Both the position numbers and the translations under genes were made by a program. 64,000 bases of DNA. It comes from Linum tenue. Lineage: Eukaryota; Streptophyta; Magnoliopsida; Malpighiales; Linaceae. Below, piece after piece: positions 10,460 to 20,663 of this stretch; the stretch's first letter is position 1; each line of letters opens with the position of its first letter. Below the pieces are notes generated by a model. That model was not told the origin of the DNA. It searched no databases and worked only from the letters and a program-made list of their open reading frames with translations. The DNA lies in NCBI GenBank assembly GCA_946122785.1, contig CAMGYJ010000010.1, positions 28,561,608 to 28,625,607 on the forward strand, in the 5' to 3' direction.

Positions 10460-11460
10460 ACCGGTGCCACCACCAGACTATGTAGCTTTCTGGAAGAGAA
10501 AGGTGGAAGATTTTAAGGGGAGCGTACAACGTACCCCATGGATATAGAGGAGTGGCTAGCCAAGGTCACTCGTACACTGATCGAGATGAGGGCTGATGAC
10601 GAGGACAGAGTACTGCTAACAGTGTCCTTGCTGCAGGGCGGTGCATACAACTGGTGGACTACCCAGCCAGCTATTCGAAAGGATCCACCGACCATCACTT
10701 GGCCAGAGTTCGTGCAGCTATTCAAAGACCACTTCATATCAGAGGCCTACCGGATTGGGAAGCAGAGGGAATTTCTGTTGATCAGACATAAGTGGGGCAG
10801 TGAAGGAAGGGAAAGTGTGGTTGATTACACGGCCAGGTTTGACAAGCTACTTATCTATGGAGGGCCTCAATTTCAGGATGTAGCAGCTCAATGCACCCAT
10901 TACCTGAAGAGCCTGAAGCCTGCTTTTAGGCGCCAGCTGATTATACTAAATTTTCACAGGGGAAGAGATCTATCAGGCAACTCTTCGGTTAGAGAGGGCG
11001 GATACAGCTCTGCATGAGGAGGGGATGTAACGAAAAGGGAACAAGAGAAAGGCTACTAGCATGTCTGAGGGGCCAGGGCAGCCGAGTCAGTAGAGAAGGA
11101 GACCACCCCAGAACTACTATGGGGCCACCCAGAGTCAGGCTGGCTCAACCAGATCAGGGCTAACCTACATTCCTTGGGACAAATGCAACCGGTGTGGGAG
11201 AACTCACCCGAGAGAGTGTAAGGTGCACCTGGGAAGCATCTGCTATCACTGTAACGATCCAGGCCACTATGCCAGAGATTTCCCTAGAAGAGGAGGCCAA
11301 GGTAGAGCCCAGTCCGGGGCGGAGGAGGAAGAACTCAGACTGGACAGCAGTTTGGCAACCAGCCAAACCGGTCCTATCACCAGCAGGGTGGCAATGCAGG
11401 GCGGTTCAACCGCAATGAGCAAGATCGAGGGTAAGGAACTCAAGCATCTGGGCAACCAAG
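10460..11460 (+). pseudogene. Gag of Gypsy element B (broken)
   Basis: The open frame 10,538-11,017 carries a retrotransposon Gag core (W-W-T-T-Q-P, then W-P-E-F-V-Q-L-F near residues 38-60 and F-D-K-L-L near 105), the capsid-like domain of Gypsy elements. After a frame break, two zinc knuckles follow near 11,185-11,285: CNRCGRTHPREC and CYHCNDPGHYARDF. In the second, the final cysteine of CxxCx4Hx4C reads F, so nucleic-acid binding would be impaired. The upstream part (10,460-10,537) is in another frame. Function in the intact family is to form the virus-like particle and bind element RNA. Confidence 0.75.
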
Positions 11461-11470
11461 ACTGTTTGCC

Positions 11471-14400
11471 ATGAGGAGAGAAGAAGCTGACGTTGCACCT
11501 GAGGTGGTGACTGGTATGATCTCGCTTTATCACCAGCCAACTTTTGTATTGTTTGATTCCGGTTCCACGCACTCTTTCATTTCTACCAAGCTTGCTAGAA
11601 CCTTAGAGCTTGTTTACTTTCATTTCTGTTACCTGATTTTTAGAAAACATATGTTGAAAACAAGTGAAAATAACATTTTGTCGTTTCCAAAAACGGCAGG
11701 AAGTTGCCACTTTTTGTTTTCGTAGTTGGAAGCGAATAGAAAACCGAATGAAAAGTAAACAAGTTTTCTCGTTTCGGTTGCCAAATTTATGACACGAAAA
11801 CAGAAAACAGGAAACGAAAATGGAAGTGAACAGAGCCTTAGTAATCACATTTGTGAGGTTGGGGCAGAATTTAGGGGTCAGGACCCCAATGAGGGATCCC
11901 TTATAGTGGACTTAGTCATTCGGGGTTGCCTTATCACAGCTGCGGGGCACGAATTTGAGGCGAACCTGATTCTAGAGCTCGATGTTATCTTGGGTATGGA
12001 TTGGCTTTCAAAGAATAGAAGGAAAGGGAACTGCTTTGTTCAAAGGGACTAAGAAGCTTATCCCTAGGTGCTTAATCTTCGCGGTTAAGGCATTCTCATT
12101 GATTCAAGAAGGATGTGAAGCATATTTACCTCATGTTAAGGAGGTGCAAGAGAAGAAGATAGAAGATGTACATGTCGTAAGGGAATACCCTGAGGTATTT
12201 CCCGAGGACCTTCCTGGGCTACCGGCGCAGCGGGAGGTGGAATTCGATATTGAAGTGATTCCTAGCACTGCACCGATATATATTCCTCCTTACCGTATGG
12301 CACCAGTGGAGTTAAAGGATTTGAAGGAGCAGTTGTAGGAGCTGTTGGAGAAGGGGTTCATACGCCCTAGTGTATCACCATTGGGAGCACCGGTGTTGTT
12401 CGTGAAGAAGAAGGATGGCAGTATGAGACTGTGCATTGAATGGCAGCTGAACAAGGCTACCATCAAGAACCGCTATCCTTTGCCAAGGATAAATGATCTC
12501 TTCGACCAGCTACAAGGAGCAAGGGTGTTTTCGAAGATCGATATGCGATCAGGGTATCACCAGTTGCGAGTGGCAGATGGTTCAATACCTAAGATGGCCT
12601 TTCGCACCAGGTACGACCACTATGAGTTCCTGGTCATGCCATTTGGTCTCACTAATGCACTGGCGGCTTTTATGGCACTAATGAACCGGGTTCTTCACGA
12701 ATACTTGGACAAGTTTGTCATCGTCTTCATAAATGACATACTCATCTATTCGAGAAGTAAGGAAGAGCACCTTAGGGTGGTTTTGCAAAAAGTGAAGGAG
12801 GAGAAGCTATATGCCAAGTTCTCGAAGTGTGACTTTTGGTTGGAGGAGGTCTTGTTCTTGGGTCACATGATTTCGGGACGGGGAGTTGAAGTGGATCCCA
12901 AGAAGATTGAAGTTGTAACAAACTGGGCTCCACCAAAGAATGTTTCTGAAGTGCGGAGTTTTCTAGGTTTAGCTGGGTACTACCAGAGGTTTGTGGAAGG
13001 TTTCTCCAGTATTGCACGACCCATGACACAGTTGTTGCATAAGGGGAAGACATTTGTTTGGGACGAGAAGTGTCAAACGGCGTTTGAGTTGTTGAAGGAG
13101 AAGTTGACCTCTGCACCGGTGCTAGCACTACCTACCAGCGGTGCGGAGTATTTCATCTATAGCGATGCTTCCTACCAAGGCTTCGGTTGTGTACTGATGC
13201 AGGATAAGAAGGTGTCGCCTACGCTTCGAGGCAGCTACGACCCCATGAGGTGAACTACCCCACCCATGACATGGAGTTGGCAGCAGTGGTCTTTGCCTTG
13301 AAGTTATGGAGACATTATCTCTACGACGAGACGTTCACCATCTTCACTTATCACAAGAGCCTCCAACACCTGACTGATCATAAGGAGTTGAACATGAGGC
13401 AGAGAAGGTGGATGGAGTTGTTGAGCAATTATGACTGTACCATTAAGTACCATCCGGGAAAGGCAAATGTGGTGGCTGACGCCTTGAGCGGGAATAGGGA
13501 GAGCCCTTTACCAGAGTTGGTCTCTTTGAGGGCCATGGACGTGGATTTAGAGCTAGAGGATGTGACAAAGTTGTTAGCAACTTTAACAATTCGTCCTATG
13601 TTGCAGGACCGAATCAAGGAGAAGCAGAGTGAAAATTTGGAATTAGAGAAGTACAAGAAGCAAGTGTTAGACGGGAGGGACACCAAATTTGAACTGGTAT
13701 ATGGGGTACTCATTTATGAAGGAAGGTTGTGTGTCCCAGATGTCGACAAGCTAAGGAAGGATATTCTGGACGAGGCTCACTCTGCACCTTATGCGATGCA
13801 CCCTGGCGCTACTAAGATGTATGGTACCCTCAATGAGCATTTTTCGTGGCCAGGGTTGAAGAAGGAGGTAGCTGCACATGTCTACCAATGCTTGGAGTGC
13901 CAAATGATTAAGGCTGAGCACCAAGCCCCAGTCATTGAGCATTTACTGTTGGAGATTCCACAATGGACCTGGGAGAAGATCGCCATGGATTTTGTCTATG
14001 GTTTGCCAAGGACTCCAAGAGGGAATGATGGAGTATGGGTGATCGTAGATCATTTCTCGAAGGTGGCTCATTTTATACCCATCAAGTTCAAGCCAGGGTT
14101 GGAGGAGCTGGCTAGGCTGTATGTGAGGGAGATAGTGAGATTGCATGGGGTTCCACTTATTATCGTGTCTGATCGCGACCCTAGCTTCACGACACAATTC
14201 TGGGTGAGTCTTCAAAAGGCAATGGGCACTAAAGTGAACTTCTCTACCGCATACCACCCCCAGACGGATGGGCAGTCAGAGAGGACAATTCAGACACCGG
14301 AAGACCTGCTAAGGGCGTGTGTCTTGACCATGGAAGGAGCATGGGACGAGCATTTCCCTCTAATGGAGTTTGCTTACAGTAACTAGTATCACAGCTCGAT

Positions 14401-14893
14401 TCAAGCAGCTCCATATGAGGTATTGTATGGGAGGAAGTGTCGTACACCACTGTACTGGGATGCAGAGGGCGTGCGACAACTAGAGGGTCTAGAGATGGTA
14501 CAGAAGGCAGTGGAGAAGGTGGAGGTGATTCGCCGGAACTTGAAGGCGGCTCAGGACCTGCAGAAGAGTAATGCTGAGAGGCCAGGGAACCCGCGACGTT
14601 ATGAAGTGGGTGATATGGTGTTTCTGAGAGTATCTCCTTGAAAGGGAGTGATGAGATTTGGAAAGAAGGGAAAACTTAGTCCGAGGTATATCAGTCCATA
14701 TGAGGTGTTGGAGCGCATTGGACCCTTAGCTTATTGACTAACCTTACCTCCTAGCCTATCTAGGATTCACAACGTCTTCCACGTCAGCATGCTAAGGGCG
14801 TATCGGTCCAACCCAGAGCATGTGATCAAGCATGAGGACATCCAGTTGAAGGATGATTTGACCTATGAGGAGGTCTCAGTCCAGATTGTGGAT
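11471..14893 (+). pseudogene. Pol of Gypsy element B: protease, RT, RNase H, integrase (broken)
   Basis: The protease shows the F-D-S-G-S-T active-site motif near 11,549 and is cut by a MITE at 11,606. Reverse transcriptase spans about 12,345-12,990. Its catalytic box reads F-I-N-D at 12,726-12,737, so the first of the two metal-binding aspartates is Asn. RNase H follows (Y-S-D-A-S near 13,160) and breaks by a one-base loss near 13,212; its usual T-D-H-K-S reads T-Y-H-K-S. Integrase has an H/C zinc region near 13,800-13,900 and D, D, E at MDF (near 13,987), SDRDP (near 14,170) and SERTIQ (near 14,279). In-frame stops occur at 12,336, 14,384, 14,639 and about 14,736. The C-terminus is cut off at about 14,893. 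Confidence 0.85.
11606..11837. mobile_element. Tourist-like MITE, 232 bp, inside the element B protease
   Basis: TTA flanks both ends (11,603-11,605 and 11,838-11,840). The termini GAGCTTGTTTACTTTCATTT and the complement of AAATGGAAGTGAACAGAGCC pair imperfectly. The G-G-C/T-TTGTT-type terminus with a 3-bp TTA duplication is the Tourist/PIF-Harbinger pattern. The insertion breaks the protease frame right after the active-site motif. Confidence 0.75.
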
Positions 14894-14904
14894 AATCAAA
14901 TTCA

Positions 14905-16735
14905 AAACTCGTATTTTTGTACTTTAGTTTTTGCGGTGAGGTTTGAGGGTTTGAACATCGATCAATGAGGAGATCAACGTCCCGGGCCATCCAATCTAGT
15001 CCTAGGCATGTTCTAGAGGTAAGGAACTAGTTATGCTTTCAGTTTTATATTGGGTCATCCAATCTAGTCGTTCTACGATCCCATCCAATCTCAACGATCA
15101 ACGAGGAGATCAATGTCTCGGACCATCCAATCTAGTCCCGGGTCAATGGGTTTTTAGCAACAGACGCTACAAGCTTTTAGTGACAAATTTTGGGTGGTCA
15201 CTAAAACTGCTGGGAATTTGCAGAAACTTATTTTATATGTTTAAATTGTTTCGAGCCTCTGTGGGTGTTTGCTCATAGTTTTAACAATTTCATAAACTCA
15301 GGGAGGTCTAGGAGATGGTTGTAATTTAATTTGGGAATTTTTTAAGATGTATTTCTATTTGTAAAAATTTATCGAATATTTGTTTTAATTAAATAAAAAT
15401 CTTTACGAGGGGTTTTTGAGAGTTTGATAATTTTCCAGGGTATAGGTGCTCATGATTGACATGGGAAAATTATTATCTGAAATTTTAAGAAGATTCAAGT
15501 TAGGTGAAAAATTTGTCCAAGACAAAAATAATTAAGAAAATGGTCGGTTTTGATGGGATTTTTTCTAGGAAATTTTTAAATGGGGTTAAGGGCCTTTCGA
15601 GCGAGCCTCGAGGACTGGATTTTGAGGAGAGGATGTTCTAGTGATTCAAAAGGGGTTTTTAAATCGAGAAAGGTCAACTAAAGAGATGAGTTTCTTATTA
15701 ATAGGTTCACCGAAATAATTCGGCTAGGAGGGATTTCTTGGAGTAAGGAATCGAAAAGTCATCTATTCAAGGTGAGTATAAAGGGGGTAAATTCTACGCC
15801 TTACGGTATTTAAGTTTTTGAGATTGACTGTTGTGTGCCATACTTGCTTTTGTATGTTTATACGATGTCGTATGATTTGTGTGAGTTATGCTTTCATTTT
15901 TATGTTGTTGAATGCTTCATTTACTAGTAAGATGGAGTTTAAGAAACACGTTTTCTTTTAAGAAGTACTTCACCTTCAAGAATGTGAAATCGATTTAAGA
16001 GTTTTTAGTCACTAGCGTCAGTCTGTTGCATTTGAGATCTTTAAGATAGAGCAGGAGTTATGCTCTTTAGACTTTTTAAGACGAGCAGCAGTTATGCTCT
16101 TGAGATTTTTAAGATGAGTAGCAGTTATCATCTTGAGAATCGTGGTGAAGAGCCACCACAATAAGTTTAAGTTTAAGGAAAGCCTGGAGAGGCTATCATA
16201 CGTATGAGTTGGGCAACCGGACTAGCTAGTGAGAGATCCCAGTGTCAGTCAAATATTTAAGTTGAGATTTGAGTTTTAAGAATAAATTTTAAAGAGTGGA
16301 AGTATCATCCACCAGTTTAAGTTAAGTTCTTAAGTAAGAAATACTAGAGATTTAAAACGTAAGGGCATAGACTGACCACAACTCACTCACCAGATCGTAG
16401 AGGAGGAGATCATAACCAGCCAGTCTGTGATCAGCAAGCTAGAGGAGCTCAACACCACCGCCGCTGAGAGATGTTGATTCAGGCGTCAGAGTAAGAATCG
16501 AAGAAGTTTTTAAGTTATTAAGAATTTATGGTTAAGAGTTACAGACTGGAGATTCATTTCTTTTGGTTCTTTTGAAGAGTACGATTTAAGTTTTGCCCAC
16601 GTGTTTAGGGCTTCGCTTTGAGATATTAAGATATTTGAGATTGGTATTTTATTTGAAGTTGTGTGATTTGAAGTTTTTGAATTTACCCTGGGGTAGAAGT
16701 GTCTTTTTCCAAGTTCAAAGTAGTGGGATGTTTCA
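14905..16735 (+). repeat. 3' LTR of element B, 5'-truncated
   Basis: Aligns with about 7,350-10,215 of the 5' LTR but without the hAT insertion, so it preserves the empty site. Its first 600 bp are missing and the region 15,030-15,150 is locally rearranged, with repeated CCATCCAATCTAGTC words. Confidence 0.8.
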
Positions 16736-16740
16736 CGTCG

Positions 16741-17832
16741 GCGACCCTAGCTGCGAGAATGGTGGGCCGGCGCTGCAAGGAGTGGCGGGCTATGCGACAG
16801 GGCCAATTGGGTCGTGGATCGGAATCGGAGCTGGGCGAGCGCTCTGTGGGCCGCGGCTGGAGCTGGAGGGAGTTGGAGCGGGCAAAGACCCCTTCTTGGG
16901 ATGGAGCAGGAGAGCAGGGGCGGAGCATCACTTGGCCGCGGACTCGGTGGGCCGTACACGGCAGGACCTCGCCCAACCCATTGTCAACATGGGCCAATTT
17001 GAAGAGCTGGGTCAAGCCATGTTTCAAGCTAGTATTGCACCACTTGAGTTCCCGAATTTACTGGAAGAGAATATACATTTGGTTGGGTCTCACCCGTGGA
17101 AAAGTACTTCCGTTTCCAGTGCATTCCGGAGGAGCAGAAAGTTGCGCTAGCTACTTACCACATGGACGGCGACGCGAACTAGTGGATCATGTGGCTGGAG
17201 GAAGAGTTCGCGAAGCATGGGGTAGTGATGACTTGGAGCAATCTGTGCGCCGAGTTATGGAAGAGGTATGGTTCATCGGAGAAATCGTTTGGACACGAGG
17301 CATTGGCCAAAATTCGTCAAACCGGCTCCGTCGACGAGTACCAGCAAACTTTTGAGAAGTTGCTAAACCGCTACCGCGGGTGGACCGAGGTCGCAATCAT
17401 GGGGTCGTACATAGGTGGATTGAAGCCATAAATATCCGGCTATATTCGAGCCTTCAATCCCCAATCGACCGGAGAAGCGTATCGCCTGCTAAGATACGTG
17501 AAGTAGAGTTGCGCTTGGAGAAGGGATCGACGAGGAATGCGCCGCAGGCTGTCGCCGCTGACGCGACTTTGGCGCCACCCCCAGCTGCCCCAAATGCGTC
17601 ACCGGCTGCAGGTCGAGCACCACCACCACTGCCGAGGAGGATCATCCGCAAACTATCACCGCAAGAAGCTGCTCGACGCCGTCGCGACGGATTGTGCTAC
17701 AACTGCGACGAAAGGTTCACGTATGGGCATCGCTGCGCTAACGCGAATGTTTTCGTCATGATTGGGGACTTCAAGGAGGAAGGTGGCGGAGAAGAGGAGA
17801 AAGAATGCAACCTCGGGGACGAGGTTGTTTAA
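16741..17832 (+). pseudogene. Gag, C-terminal part (Gypsy element A)
   Basis: Continuation of the gag interrupted at 6,741. The capsid-type core is readable near 17,010-17,430 (M-D-G-D-A-N, then W-L-E-E, W-x-x-L-C-A-E-L and Y-Q-Q-T-F-E), followed by an alanine/proline-rich stretch and the zinc motif CYNCDERFTYGHRC near 17,694-17,735. A stop falls just before W-I-M-W-L and others follow, in three frames. The reading ends E-V-V-stop immediately before the purine tract and 3' LTR, where an autonomous element would have several kilobases of pol. Not a host gene. Confidence 0.7.
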
Positions 17833-17840
17833 AGAGGGGG

Positions 17841-18101
17841 TGTTTGGTGCATTATAATTCCGCCGGCCACCTAGGATTATTAGTATTATTACTATTAGTA
17901 TTTCGTATTAATTATCGTTGAGAATATTCGATTATTATTTGGTTATTCGTATTATTATATTATGTCTTGTCTAGGAAGTAATCGTTTACTAGTTGGTTTG
18001 GGATTGGGTTTCCTTGATTTGAGGGAAAAGGGATTTATGGGACTTGTCCTATAAATATGTACCTTTGATCTTCGTTTTATTCATTCGATCAATAAAGTCT
18101 A
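17841..18101 (+). repeat. 3' LTR of element A, truncated at its 3' end
   Basis: TTGGTGCATTATAATTCCGCC onward matches the 5' LTR to GATCAATAAAGTCTAA. The last 85-90 bp found in the 5' LTR are absent. 18,102-18,363 is unassigned flanking DNA. Confidence 0.8.
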
Positions 18102-18363
18102 ATAACCACTCACATTGCGACGCCATCGCCACGTTGTTGCCCGTTGATATAAAAGCACGGTACCCCCTGGTTACAAATCCAGAGGGAAATCTGTTGTGGT
18201 CTTGGAGAATCAACTCAAACTAGTATGTTCTTTCATGTTTATGTTCCACATATCCTCTACAATGGGGCCACCTAGATTTTCCATAGGTCACTGCTTTGCC
18301 ATGGTGTCAGCAGACAGCAGTACTTGTCTCTACAGTTGGGTATACATCATGCTGCATGAAACC

Positions 18364-18875
18364 CAGGGGCGGAGCTCGGATCCAGTGGTCGGGGAGGCCG
18401 GACTTTATTGTATAATATCCGTAAAAAAAATTAAGAAAATATTTACATTGTGAGTCATAAGCTTCAAAATTTAATTATCTAGACTCCAAAATTTAATTAT
18501 CTAAATTAGAAAAATATTATAAGCTCCAAAATTTCATTATCTAGTTTGAACTTTGAAATTAAAAAGTATTTGAATAAGTACAAAAGTTAAGTGATCAATC
18601 TAAATTTTAAACAAAAATTCAACCAAAGTAGGAAAACTTAAAAAACAATGTTGCTACCAGGAATTGAACCATGGTACTGGGTATTCACAAATACCAAGCA
18701 ACTGCATTCCGTTAGACTAGACCCAAACATTGTTGTTCATTGTTGCACGTTATTGTTATTCTACAATAGTTAACTTCTTCAGAATTTTCAAAATTTCCGA
18801 TATTTTTACACGTGATTTCCAAAATTCTCGGGGGGGGCCGGGGCCCCCCCGAGACACAAGGTAGCTCCGCCCCTG
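18364..18875. mobile_element. hAT-type non-autonomous element, 512 bp, with tRNA-like core
   Basis: Inverted ends CAGGGGCGGAGCT and AGCTCCGCCCCTG, with a perfect 8-bp duplication ATGAAACC at 18,356-18,363 and 18,876-18,883. A GC-rich self-complementary block (TCTCGGGG... to ...CCCCGAGA) sits near 18,824-18,856 at the right subterminus. There is no transposase. 8-bp duplications fit hAT; the CAGGGGCGGAG end type is widespread in plants. Confidence 0.85.
18648..18726 (-). other. tRNA-like segment (possible Pol III boxes) inside the hAT-type element
   Basis: On the minus strand, GGTTCAATTCC (plus 18,660-18,670) matches the Pol III B box/T-arm consensus. It is followed by CTGGTAGCAAC and preceded about 45 nt upstream by GGGTCTAGTCTAACGG, which could be a D-arm/A-box remnant. 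It does not fold into a convincing full tRNA by eye, so I call it tRNA-like, not a tRNA gene. Confidence 0.4.
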
Positions 18876-18883
18876 ATGAAACC

Positions 18884-19500
18884 GTATCGGATATCGTATC
18901 GGAAAAGTCACCAGTATGATATTTTATAATAAAACTCTGGTTTAATTGTAATTCAACTGTTAGACTATTAAATACCACCTACCGATTTAGCCTCCAATAC
19001 TAGTATTTTGTGGACTATTAAATACCGCCTACCGATTTAGCCTCCAATACTAATATTTTATGGTTGTTACGCCGATACTGTACAATTTCATGGACCATGG
19101 TATACACAAAAGACAAATGCAAGTTCGTTCCATTGCAAGCAACATGAGTTTGTTCAAGTCTCCCCTCTGTTTTTGCATCTTATCGACGGAATCCATGACG
19201 GCAGTCCACTGGAGCATACAAGGTAGAATCTCGAATGGCCATCGCCACTCCACCATCAGCATGTTTGCCGAGCAGAGGCATTGCCTGGGATGGAGTTGGG
19301 AACTTGGGATACTGCTGGATGGTTTTTCTTCGGTAGATAAACTGGGTCTACAGTTTTTATATAAAACACCATGAAATTCCTTGTTTCTTTTGCTTTTCCA
19401 CTACTACATCTCAATACTTTTATTTCAACTTGTGCTCCTGTGTTATTTTTCACAGTGAAGATGTGGGACTCCTCGGGCTAACTAGCGACAAGCCGTAGAA
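18884..19500. other. Unassigned sequence
   Basis: Includes a near-duplicate of about 52 bp (GGACTATTAAATACC... near 18,960-19,010 and 19,014-19,062). Open frames on the minus strand (19,050-19,262 and 19,256-19,453) have no motif I recognise. It could be the decayed 3' part of the minus-strand transcription unit described upstream. Confidence 0.35.
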
Positions 19501-19733
19501 TTAGTCACCCAAGTCCCCGTTTCCTTGGGACAAGTTCATTCTGTTCCATATCTGGTTTGCTTTAGCAAGATCGGTAGGTGTAGAACTGTCGATTCTGCAG
19601 TTCACAAACATGAACACAATGAGAAACTTAATGATTACAGGGCCAGGGCTATCCCTTTTCCTTGATATCTCATCCATGCGTTGTTCAGCGAGTACATAAA
19701 CCAAGATTATCATTGCTTTGTCCACACCAATGC
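19501..19733 (-). CDS. Candidate 3' exon of an unidentified minus-strand gene
   Basis: On the minus strand, a pyrimidine tract and TTTTTTTAACAATAG precede an open reading of about 77 codons. It begins K-Y-P-T-G-I-G-V-D and ends Q-G-N-G-D-L-G-D-stop at 19,501. A 5' acceptor-like site and an uninterrupted frame are the only support; I do not recognise the protein. A short upstream piece (acceptor-like AATAGCAG near 19,907, donor-like CTGGTGACT near 19,856) could be another exon. It lies downstream of the snoRNA cluster on the same strand, so it might belong to the host transcript, or it may be chance. Confidence 0.25.
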
Positions 19734-20108
19734 CCGTTGGGTACTTCTATTGTTAAAAAAAGAGCTGATAAAATATAACGCTTGAAGATGGAATCCAATA
19801 CACTGTTGATACTGATTATTGCAGTTAAATGCATTTGTCAAAACGATATTACAGTCACCAGGTCCAGTAGGGCTGCCAGGTCCTATCCGTGTTCGTGTAA
19901 AGGATTTCGATTCTGCTATTTTTCAAATGGTTAAACTTTGTCAAGTGTGGAGCTAAAAAGGGCAGAAACTTGATATTTCAGAGATTGGATTAAACCGATA
20001 GCCTCAGATTAGCATTTTGGCACATTAGTCATTGCAACAAACAGCCCCATGTAAGAACGTTGTTTACTTAATTCCATGGATGCGCAAAAGAAAGCTGCTG
20101 CGACTCAT

Positions 20109-20335
20109 GCCCTAAAGCTGTCTTCATAAGCCAAAATTTATTTGTTGATTCACCAGTGAAGTGGTGTGAAGTGGTGGAGAGAAAATGTGATGGCAAACGG
20201 AGGCGTGCTTGTGAAGAAAACCTAAAGGTGGAGACTTCTTATGCTTCTTAGCAAAAAAAGAACTGGACCCTAGAAGCACAAAACACGTACTATGATGCCA
20301 AAAATTTTCTTTAGGACTGAAGAAAGCTTTAGGGC
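20109..20335. repeat. Inverted repeat, potential long hairpin (about 227 bp)
   Basis: The left arm GCCCTAAAGCTGTCTTCA and right arm TGAAGAAAGCTTTAGGGC pair with one mismatch. Imperfect pairing extends inward (AGCCAAAATTT against AAAATTTTTGGCA-type sequence). No target duplication is evident, so this could be a decayed MITE or a stem in the minus-strand transcript. Confidence 0.5.
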
Positions 20336-20473
20336 ACCCCGTAGAGAACCTACGAGTATTTCAGAGCCACTGAAAATTTCTAACTCCACCCTATAATTAA
20401 CCTCCAGCCCCATAAAAAACATCTAGTGTGATGTAACAAAAGAGATACGTGTATCTAAAATTGAATTAAAATA

Positions 20474-20576
20474 GAGATGGATCAGAACATAGGCTTGAAA
20501 TCTCTTATAAAGAGATAAAATTCGCGCAGTTATATCAACTTCGTTCATTTGGGGAAATTATCATCACTTCCATCTC
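20474..20576 (-). ncRNA. C/D-box snoRNA candidate 1
   Basis: Minus strand: a perfect 8-bp terminal stem (GAGATGGA ... TCCATCTC) encloses box C GTGATGA (plus 20,561-20,567) and box D CTGA (plus 20,482-20,485), spaced by about 75 nt. That is the standard layout of a methylation-guide snoRNA. The guide upstream of D (GATTTCAAGCCTATGTT) and the segment CCCCAAATGAACGAA are shared with candidate 2, about 189 bp away. I cannot assign the rRNA target. Plant snoRNAs often sit in such clusters and are processed from one precursor. Confidence 0.7.
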
Positions 20577-20663
20577 AACCAATAACCGAGTTTTTCATGA
20601 AAACCCAGACAATTTTAGAAAATCAAAATTTGAGAAAATAGCATAAAGAGGGTTAAATTAGAG

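Larger units (their letters stand above)
6747..16735 (+). mobile_element. Gypsy element B: Tekay/Del-type LTR retrotransposon nested in element A
   Basis: The 5' LTR starts TGTAACACTCCGACC at 6,747 and ends GGGATGTTTCA at 10,215; the 3' LTR ends with the same words at 16,735. Flanks are TGTCG (6,742-6,746) and CGTCG (16,736-16,740), a 5-bp duplication with one change. Order inside is gag, protease, reverse transcriptase, RNase H, integrase, the layout of Ty3/Gypsy. The sequence after integrase (a block ending in V-Q-I-V-D) matches where Tekay/Del chromoviruses begin their chromodomain, but the chromodomain, the purine tract and the first part of the 3' LTR are deleted at about 14,890-14,905. 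Several stops and shifts make it dead. Confidence 0.85.
5377..18101 (+). mobile_element. Gypsy element A: gag-only LTR retrotransposon, split by Gypsy element B
   Basis: The 5' LTR (5,377-5,735), a tRNA-Met primer site and a gag-like region start at the left. The gag region resumes at 16,741 and ends at 17,832, directly before a purine tract AAAGAGGGGG and a 3' LTR truncated at 18,101. Everything between 6,747 and 16,735 belongs to the inserted element B. Once B is removed no protease, reverse transcriptase or integrase remains, so A lost its pol region, or is a non-autonomous lineage, before B arrived. The retained zinc-finger style CxxC...GHRC is typical of plant Gypsy gag. No target duplication can be read because the right end is missing. 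Confidence 0.8.

Noticed and set aside
18648..18726. A functional tRNA gene
   Set aside because: The T-arm is good, but the acceptor stem and anticodon arm do not pair convincingly, and it lies inside a mobile element.
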